Shown here: positions 1 through 4,192 of the stretch, in pieces
Position numbering within the stretch: position 1 is the first letter of the stretch
Layout of the letters: each line of letters opens with the position of its first letter
Source of the DNA: WHSM01 sp050701635
Lineage (GTDB): Bacteria > Actinomycetota > Actinomycetes > Mycobacteriales > Micromonosporaceae
Assembly: GCA_050701635.1 (NCBI GenBank)
Contig: JBOGDF010000314.1
Span: 1 to 6,540 of the forward strand
Reading direction: 5' to 3'
Length of the DNA stretch: 6,540 nucleotides
Notes under the pieces: generated by a model
The model's database searches: none
What the model was told of the DNA's origin: nothing
What the model saw: only the letters and a program-made list of their open reading frames with translations
Position numbers and translations under genes: made by a program

Positions 1-45
1 TGCACCATGCTCCGCCTGGACCCAAAAGCCCCTGCGCCGGCCTGA
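1..45 (+). CDS. C-terminal end of an unidentified protein (partial)
   Basis: The first frame from base 1 reads CTMLRLDPKAPAPA and then stops with TGA at 43-45. Eleven of its 14 sense codons end in G or C, as real genes of this genome do, which is the only support for coding. No domain can be recognised in 14 residues. The stop overlaps the start of the next coding-like stretch in a CTGA arrangement (42-45), which resembles the ATGA/GTGA junctions of coupled genes. It could equally be one gene broken by a frameshift, or non-coding sequence. Confidence 0.25.
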   Translation, partial: CTMLRLDPKAPAPA

Positions 46-140
46 CCCTCTACGCCATACTCCGCGAGCTGCAACTCCTGCTCGCCGTCATCGCCGGCGC
101 GTGCCACGTCTGCCAACGCCCATTCCCTCACCCGACCTAA
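42..140 (+). CDS. Short unidentified ORF with a Cys-x2-Cys pair; possibly a gene remnant
   Basis: From CTG at 42 the frame runs to TAA at 138-140 and encodes about 32 residues: a leucine-rich amphipathic segment (YAILRELQLLLAVIAG) followed by ACHVCQRPFP, a single CxxC that could be half of a zinc ribbon. Third positions are strongly G/C from about position 42 onward but not before it in this frame. That fits a protein beginning near 42 or a frameshift from the preceding frame. There is no ATG, GTG or TTG start and no purine-rich ribosome-binding site upstream, so CTG initiation is doubtful. I do not recognise the family. Lying beside the MITE-like element, it may be debris of an accessory region. 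Confidence 0.25.
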   Translation: MTLYAILRELQLLLAVIAGACHVCQRPFPHPT

Positions 141-152
141 CAAAGTACTACT

Positions 153-316
153 AGGGCATGTCCTGCCGATCTTCAGTCGGCTGCGACGGGCACAGACGAC
201 GACCGGCGGCGTTGCAGAACCGTCCGGATACAACACCGGTATCCGGACGAACCTGCGCCTTGCCGGGCGCCGCCTGGATCCCGTCTCGCTCGACCAAGAT
301 CGACAGGACACGCCCT
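153..316. mobile_element. MITE-like palindromic element (or remnant ends of an insertion sequence)
   Basis: The outer 20 bases at 153-172 (AGGGCATGTCCTGCCGATCT) and the reverse complement of 297-316 agree at 18 of 20 positions. The similarity continues inward imperfectly to about 190 on the left and 280 on the right, ending in ACGGG on both arms. This gives terminal inverted repeats of about 37 bp around a core of about 90 bp. The element is flanked by CTA at 151-153 and 315-317 (or TA at 152-153 and 316-317), consistent with a short target-site duplication of the kind made by IS5-type or IS630/Tc1-type transposases. No transposase gene is inside, so it would need one in trans. The exact ends are uncertain by a few bases. 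An alternative is a long imperfect hairpin acting as a terminator for the upstream fragments. Confidence 0.6.
221..249. repeat. Perfect 11-bp inverted repeat at the centre of the MITE-like element
   Basis: CGTCCGGATAC at 221-231 is exactly complementary to GTATCCGGACG at 239-249, with a 7-base loop AACACCG. It sits near the middle of the larger palindrome, so the whole element can fold into a long cruciform-like hairpin. No T-run follows it on either strand, so a role as intrinsic terminator is not obvious. Confidence 0.7.
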
Positions 317-374
317 AACGCCAGCCTCGTGACGCGCCGGACGGCGGTTACGGCGGCACCCCGTACCCCCGTAG

Positions 375-401
375 CTCGTTAATCCCCCAAACGGGGGCGA
401 G
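375..401 (+). promoter_or_regulatory. Leader hairpin with C5/G5 stem upstream of the GH26 gene
   Basis: CCCCC at 384-388 pairs with GGGGG at 393-397 across an AAAC loop. After a one-sided TTAAT bulge (379-383), CTCG at 375-378 pairs with CGAG at 398-401. It lies 38 bases before the first candidate ATG of the GH26 gene and could be an operator, a leader RNA structure or an attenuator. A second C5 tract at 366-370 and a second G5 tract at 461-465, next to the internal ATG, allow alternative pairings. I saw no convincing -35/-10 pair: TAATGT at 437-442 is the nearest -10 resemblance and has no good -35 partner. The function is inferred only from the symmetry. Confidence 0.35.
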
Positions 402-438
402 ACGCACGCCTCCACGCCCAGCCCGGCAACGGATAGTA

Positions 439-1830
439 ATGTCGATCTTCCAGAGAGCTAGGGGGAGCATGACGAAGTTGCGCTGGTACGCGGTCGCCGC
501 GACGGTCGCCGCGCTCGGTCTGATGCTCGCCATGGCGCATCCGGCGCTGCGGGGCGCGGTGCTCAGCGGAGGCGGCTGGCTGGCCGAACCCTGGGCCGAT
601 CCGAGCCCCAGCCCGGGGCCGTCGAACTGCCCGGTGTCGGAGAAGCTGGTGCCCGAGTGCGGCGCCTGGTGGGGGGTGGCGCCCGGGGTCTTCACCAGTA
701 CGCCGTCCGCGCAGGCGCTGACGGAGTTCGAGATCAAGACCGACCGGCACGCCGACATCTACCACCGGTACCACCGCGGCGACGAGCTGTTCCCGACCGA
801 GGACGAGATCGCCGCCGCCCGGGATCCGAACGGCCCCCGGGTGCTGCTGCTCAACTGGAAGGTCGCCTGGGGCACCACCTGGGCCGACGTCGCCGCCGGC
901 GGCCAGGACGCCCGGATCGACCGGCTCGCCGCGCACGTCAACGAGACCTTCGACGAGCCGTTCTTCCTCGCCATCCACCACGAGCCGGAGAACGACGTAC
1001 GCACCGAGGCCGAATCCGGGATGACCGCGGCGGACTACGCGGCGATGTACCGGCACACCGTGGAGCGGCTGCGCGCCCAGGGCGTCGACAACGCGGTGTA
1101 CGTGATGGCGTACATGGGGTGGCAGGGCTGGGGCACCAAGCCGTGGTTCGACGAGCTCTACCCGGGCGACGACGTGGTCGACTGGATCGGCTACGACCCG
1201 TACGTGACCGCCGACCCGGACGCGTACCACCACGGCGATTTCGCCACGCTGGTCAACCAGACCGACGATCCGAAGACGTGGCCCGGCTTCTACGACTGGG
1301 CCACCGCGGAGCATCCCGGCAAGCCGCTGATGCTCGCCGAGTGGGGCGTCTTCGAGTACCCCGACGACCACGGCCGCAAGGCCGACATCTTCGCCTCCGT
1401 GGAGCGCCAGCTGCCCGACTTCCCGGCGCTGAAGGCGCTGGTCTACTTCGACTCCCCGAACGCCCCGAAGGGCGACACCCGGATCGACAGTTCGAAACAG
1501 GCGCTCGAGGTGTTCCGGGACCTCGCGGCCCTGCCCCTGTTCTCGATCATTTTCCCGGGTACGCCCGGCGACCCGTCCCCGAGCGCCAGCCCGAGCGGCG
1601 CTCCCGGCTCGCCGAGCCTGGACCCGTCGGGATCGCCCAGCCCGGCGGTTTCCGGCTCGCCCAGCCCGGGCGCAGCCTCCCCGAGCGCCGCCTCTCCGAG
1701 CGTGAGCCTGAGTCAGGGCGCCAGCCCGAGCCCGAGCGCCACGGTCTCGCCCAACCCGGCGGCCTCGTCCGCACCGCCGGCCTCGACCAGGCCGCGCCAG
1801 ATCCCGCTACGCCGCCTGAGCCGGCGCTGA
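439..1830 (+). CDS. Secreted or membrane-anchored GH26-type glycoside hydrolase (beta-mannanase-like) with Pro/Ser-rich tail
   Basis: The 463-residue product probably hydrolyses a beta-linked polysaccharide outside the cytoplasm by the retaining mechanism of family GH26. In order it has a basic N-terminus and hydrophobic stretch (about 13-33: signal peptide or anchor), a PSPSPGPS linker with two cysteines (C64, C74) that could form a disulfide, a TIM-barrel-like catalytic region (about 75-365), and a low-complexity Pro/Ser tail (377-452) ending in a basic stretch (RPRQIPLRRLSRR). IHHEPE (179-184) fits the GH26 acid/base motif, with E182 as candidate, and LAEWG (299-303) fits the nucleophile motif, with E301. 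YPGDDVVDWIGYDPY (241-255) is also typical of the family. The start is ambiguous: ATG 439 has only a weak GGA upstream, while ATG 469 is preceded by AGGGGGAG at too-short spacing and would give a cleaner signal peptide. The substrate (mannan, mixed glucan, xylan or the cell's own exopolysaccharide) cannot be told. No sugar transporter or regulator lies nearby. Confidence 0.9.
   Translation: MSIFQRARGSMTKLRWYAVAATVAALGLMLAMAHPALRGAVLSGGGWLAEPWADPSPSPGPSNCPVSEKLVPECGAWWGVAPGVFTSTPSAQALTEFEIKTDRHADIYHRYHRGDELFPTEDEIAAARDPNGPRVLLLNWKVAWGTTWADVAAGGQDARIDRLAAHVNETFDEPFFLAIHHEPENDVRTEAESGMTAADYAAMYRHTVERLRAQGVDNAVYVMAYMGWQGWGTKPWFDELYPGDDVVDWIGYDPYVTADPDAYHHGDFATLVNQTDDPKTWPGFYDWATAEHPGKPLMLAEWGVFEYPDDHGRKADIFASVERQLPDFPALKALVYFDSPNAPKGDTRIDSSKQALEVFRDLAALPLFSIIFPGTPGDPSPSASPSGAPGSPSLDPSGSPSPAVSGSPSPGAASPSAASPSVSLSQGASPSPSATVSPNPAASSAPPASTRPRQIPLRRLSRR
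1567..1794 (+). repeat. Low-complexity Pro/Ser-rich coding repeat in the GH26 C-terminus
   Basis: This stretch encodes residues 377-452, an irregular series of SPSP, GSPSP and ASPS units interspersed with Ala and Gly. The DNA repeats CCCAGCCCG- and CCGAGCGCC-like words without a fixed period. Such tails in actinobacterial secreted enzymes usually act as extended linkers or wall-spanning segments and can be O-glycosylated. Here no recognisable carbohydrate-binding module or LPXTG sorting signal follows, only a short basic end. Confidence 0.75.
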
Positions 1831-1874
1831 CCCCGCTGCTCGGCCGGCTCCGCAGCCCGCCGGCTCAGCCGGCG
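1818..1874. terminator. GC-rich inverted repeats between convergent genes, putative bidirectional terminator
   Basis: Two hairpins are possible. GAGCCGGC (1818-1825) pairs with GCCGGCTC (1843-1850) across a 17-base loop. CGCCGGC (1858-1864) pairs with GCCGGCG (1868-1874) across a TCA loop that includes the minus-strand stop. They lie exactly where the GH26 gene and the APS-kinase fusion converge. Neither stem is followed by a T-run on its strand; T-less terminators are common in high-GC actinomycetes. The role is inferred from position and symmetry. Confidence 0.45.
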
Positions 1875-3409
1875 CTGAGGCTGGTCTCGAACAGGCCGTT
1901 GAGCTCCATCCAGCCACCGGCGGCGAGGTGGTTGAGCACCTGCTCGACGCCCTCCTCCATCGAGATCTGCGAGGTGTCGATCACCAGGTCGGCGTCGGTC
2001 GGCTCCTCGTACGGGTCGGAGACGCCGGTGAACGCCGGGATCTGACCCGCGCGGGCCTTGGCGTACAGGCCCTTGCGGTCGCGCTGCTCGCACACCTCGA
2101 GCGGGGTGGAGACGTACACCAGCACGAAGTCGGCGCCGACCGCGCGCACCATGCCGCGGATCTCGTCGCGGGTGGCGGCGTACGGGGCGATCGGGCAGCA
2201 CAGCGCGAGCCCGCCGTGCCGGGCGACCTCGCTGGCCACGAAGCCGATCCGGCGGATGTTCAGGTCGCGGTCGCCCCGGGAGAACTTCAGCTCGGTGGAC
2301 AGCAGCCGCCGGATCACGTCGCCGTCGAGCAGGGTGACCGTACGCTCGCCGTCCTCCAGCAGTACGTCGTGCACGCCGCGCGCGATCGTCGACTTGCCGG
2401 AGCCGGACAGCCCGGTGAAGAACACCACCAGTCCGCGCTGCTCCCGGGGCGGACGGGCGCGGCGCAGCTCGTCGGCGACCGCGGGCGGGGTGTGCCACTC
2501 CGGCAGGTTGACCCCGCGGTCCAGCAGGTCGTCGATCTCGGGCAGGGTCAGCGGCACCCTGCGCTGCCGCGGCGGTACGTCGTCGGCCGGCCGCCACTGC
2601 CCGTCGCGTACGTCGTACGCCAGCTCGCGCGGCACCACCACACGTACCGAGGCGCCGGTGACCCCGGTGCCGGTGGACAGCAGGTGGGTGGCGCCGTACG
2701 CGGCGGCGATCCGGGCCCGCAGCAGCCCGTCGCGGATGTCGTCACCGCGGGACGCGATCGGCACCGCGATGATGGTCGCCGGCGGCATCCGGTCGGTGGC
2801 GGCCAGCACGGAGCGCACCAGCACCTCGGGCGGCAGCCCGTCGTCGGTGGGCTCGGCGACCGGCACCATCACCAGCACATGCGCCGCGAGCGTACGGGCG
2901 GCGTGCGCCAGCTGGGCGAGCTGGGGACGGTGCAGCGGGCCGGTCGGGATGATCGCCAGCACCCGGCCCGGTGGCAGCGTCTCGCGTACCTCCTCGGGGG
3001 TGGCGCGCAGCCGCCGGAACACCCCGTGTACGGGCTCCGCCAGCCGGCGTACCGGCCCTGCGACCGCGCTCCAACCGGGGCGGGTCTGCCAGGACTCGAC
3101 CACCTCGACCGCGGCGACGGGGGCGCCTTCCGGGTCGGTGAGCACCAGCACCCGGGCGCGCGGGTTGTCGGAGTCGAGCCGCTCGGTGATCTCGACCGGT
3201 GCTTCCAGGGTGATCGGCACCGGCCACGGCGTACCGTCGCCCAGGGTGCCGCGCCGGGTGATCGCCTCCAGGTCGGCTCGGCTGGCGAAACCGGCGAGGG
3301 GCTGATAGGCCCCGGACAGCAGCAGCTCCAGATCGGCCAGCTCGTGTGGCCGGGGCGTGTAGCTGGGCGCTTCCCGCAGCATCTCTTCGGGCAACAGCCA
3401 GTCGCTCAT
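1865..3409 (-). CDS. cysC: Adenylylsulfate kinase fused to a degenerate ATP-sulfurylase-like N-terminal region
   Basis: The 514-residue product should phosphorylate adenylylsulfate (APS) to PAPS in the cytoplasm, the second step of sulfate activation. The C-terminal kinase (about 325-500) looks intact: P-loop GLSGSGKST (333-341), DGD (362-364), NIRRIGF (384-390) and KGLYAKARAG (446-455) followed by FTGVSDPYE. The N-terminus (about 12-130) matches the PUA-like domain of ATP sulfurylase (PHELADLELLLSGAYQPLAGF, then DGTPWPVPITL). The following catalytic-domain region (about 148-270) keeps the fold landmarks, but the QxRNPxHxxH motif reads IPTGPLHRPQ (154-163) and the GRDHAG region reads TGTGVT (246-251). 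Sulfurylase activity is therefore probably lost. ATG at 3407-3409 is chosen because AGGAG precedes it by 4 bases; an in-frame upstream start would add 16 residues (MWWLQHWQ...) but lacks that support. No cysD, cysN or intact sulfurylase gene lies in the window to make APS. A common alternative label is bifunctional sulfate adenylyltransferase/adenylylsulfate kinase. Confidence 0.93.
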   Translation of the reverse strand: MSDWLLPEEMLREAPSYTPRPHELADLELLLSGAYQPLAGFASRADLEAITRRGTLGDGTPWPVPITLEAPVEITERLDSDNPRARVLVLTDPEGAPVAAVEVVESWQTRPGWSAVAGPVRRLAEPVHGVFRRLRATPEEVRETLPPGRVLAIIPTGPLHRPQLAQLAHAARTLAAHVLVMVPVAEPTDDGLPPEVLVRSVLAATDRMPPATIIAVPIASRGDDIRDGLLRARIAAAYGATHLLSTGTGVTGASVRVVVPRELAYDVRDGQWRPADDVPPRQRRVPLTLPEIDDLLDRGVNLPEWHTPPAVADELRRARPPREQRGLVVFFTGLSGSGKSTIARGVHDVLLEDGERTVTLLDGDVIRRLLSTELKFSRGDRDLNIRRIGFVASEVARHGGLALCCPIAPYAATRDEIRGMVRAVGADFVLVYVSTPLEVCEQRDRKGLYAKARAGQIPAFTGVSDPYEEPTDADLVIDTSQISMEEGVEQVLNHLAAGGWMELNGLFETSLSAG

Positions 3410-3413
3410 GCCG

Positions 3414-3418
3414 CTCCT
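3414..3418 (-). promoter_or_regulatory. Ribosome-binding site that fixes the cysC start
   Basis: On the minus strand the sequence reads AGGAG-CGGC-ATG, a strong Shine-Dalgarno core 4 bases before the ATG at 3407-3409. It favours this start over the in-frame upstream one at 3455-3457. Farther upstream, TAGACT (minus strand, 3491-3496) resembles a -10 hexamer, but I found no matching -35 at normal spacing. Confidence 0.7.
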
Positions 3419-3531
3419 CGTATCGGTAGGCACCTGCCAGTGTTGCAGCCACCACACAGCGCGGTCGAGACAGGTGTCCGGATCCTGAGGAGTCTAAAGC
3501 GCCCGGGCAGCTCGCCGGTCGAGGCGCGAGG

Positions 3532-3555
3532 GCCGCTCCCAGCATGCGGAGCGGC
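3532..3555 (-). terminator. Hairpin downstream of the DM13 gene
   Basis: GCCGCTCC at 3532-3539 and GGAGCGGC at 3548-3555 form a perfect 8-bp stem with an 8-base loop containing the palindrome GCATGC. It sits 35 bases past the stop of the DM13-protein gene and before the kinase-fusion gene, so it likely terminates the former. The only T-rich tail (TTTGT, 3556-3560) is on the plus strand, where no known gene ends nearby, so termination on the minus strand would be T-independent. The rest of the 180-base gap (3410-3589) holds no gene I can support. Confidence 0.5.
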
Positions 3556-3589
3556 TTTGTCGACCCGGGCCGCGGCCGGCCTGCCGGGC

Positions 3590-4117
3590 TCAGGTCGTGG
3601 CGAGTTCGGCGGCGCCGAAGGAGACGGAGAACCGCTTGCACCAGATGGTGACGCTGCGGTACTTCGTGACGTCGACCTTGGCGGGGATGTCGTAGACCTG
3701 GCTGCCCACGTTGCCCTTCAGGGCGCCGAGCTCCACGTACTCGCCGTCGTCGAAGACCCTCCAGCCGTCCGGCGTCACCGCCTGGTCGGTGAGCCATACC
3801 CGCAGGTCGGGGCCGTTGCTGGTGCGGAGCTTCTCGAGCGCCAGCTGGTAGCGGCCGTCGGGAAGTTTGATCAGCTTCGCGGTGCCGCTGGTGTCGTGCT
3901 CGTGGGTGACGAACCTGCCCTGCGAGACCAGCACCGGGCCGGCCGCCGCCGCCGTCTGGGTGCCGGTGGCCGCGGGCGCCGCCGACGGCAGCGCCTCGTC
4001 GACGGTCTGGTCCACGAACAGCTTCCAGGGCGCGAACAGCCACAGCCCGGCCACCAGGCCGACGCCCAGCACCGCGAGGACGACCCAGGTCAGAGGTTTC
4101 CGCAAAAGGTTCCGCAC
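3590..4117 (-). CDS. Membrane-anchored DM13-domain protein
   Basis: The 175-residue product has a short basic N-terminus (MRNLLRK), one hydrophobic segment (about 11-29), an Ala/Pro/Thr-rich spacer (about 40-60), and then a DM13 domain (about 64-171) placed outside the membrane. Diagnostic stretches are the GRF near the domain start (67-69), LRTSNGPDLRVWL (97-109), YVELGALKGNVGSQVYDIP (127-145), and WCKRFSVSFGAAEL (159-172) with the conserved cysteine C160. DM13 domains have been proposed to take part in electron transfer through that cysteine, but the bacterial function is not settled. No lipobox cysteine is present, so the anchor is a transmembrane helix or signal peptide. The start is GTG (4115-4117), preceded by GAGAG at about 9 bases. 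ppc lies 75 bases upstream on the same strand with a hairpin between them, so co-transcription is uncertain. No cytochrome or other redox partner is visible. Confidence 0.9.
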   Translation of the reverse strand: MRNLLRKPLTWVVLAVLGVGLVAGLWLFAPWKLFVDQTVDEALPSAAPAATGTQTAAAAGPVLVSQGRFVTHEHDTSGTAKLIKLPDGRYQLALEKLRTSNGPDLRVWLTDQAVTPDGWRVFDDGEYVELGALKGNVGSQVYDIPAKVDVTKYRSVTIWCKRFSVSFGAAELATT

Positions 4118-4152
4118 GCTTCGATTCTCTCGCCGTACTGCCGCCGTCGCCG

Positions 4153-4190
4153 CCCGTACCCCCTTACAAAGCTCTTACCGGGGGTACGGG
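4153..4190 (-). terminator. 11-bp-stem hairpin after ppc
   Basis: CCCGTACCCCC (4153-4163) and GGGGGTACGGG (4180-4190) are perfectly complementary and enclose a 16-base AT-richer loop. The hairpin begins 2 bases after the ppc stop codon (4193-4195) and ends about 36 bases before the GTG of the DM13 gene, the usual place for a terminator or mRNA 3'-end stabiliser. No T-run follows on the minus strand. It could also be an operator or attenuator for the DM13 gene, because the 75-base gap contains little else. Confidence 0.6.
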
Positions 4191-4192
4191 GG

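Noticed and set aside
158..382. Possible 74-residue protein across the palindromic element
   Set aside because: It starts inside one terminal repeat and crosses the other. Codon third positions show no coding bias and the inverted-repeat structure explains the sequence better.
317..438. Known riboswitch (for example a cyclic-dinucleotide class) upstream of the GH26 gene
   Set aside because: I could not match the conserved cores of those classes; only simple C/G-tract hairpins are visible.
1567..1794. Direct repeats that might suggest a CRISPR-like array
   Set aside because: The repeats are in frame within the GH26 gene, encode Pro/Ser units, and lack fixed-length repeats and unique spacers.
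379..2045. Open frames at 379-1371 (minus) and 657-2045 (plus) over the GH26 gene
   Set aside because: Both overlap the GH26 frame, whose product has family motifs. Their translations are Arg/Gly/Val- or Arg/Pro-rich composition shadows.
3410..3457. Extended N-terminus of the APS-kinase fusion (16 extra residues from 3457)
   Set aside because: The internal ATG at 3407-3409 has a strong AGGAG at good spacing, and the extra peptide (MWWLQHWQ...) does not match the family N-terminus.
3564..3590. Second GC-rich palindrome (GGCCGCGGCC) after the DM13 gene
   Set aside because: Short self-complementary GC words are expected by chance here, and the adjacent 8-bp stem at 3532-3555 is the better terminator candidate.
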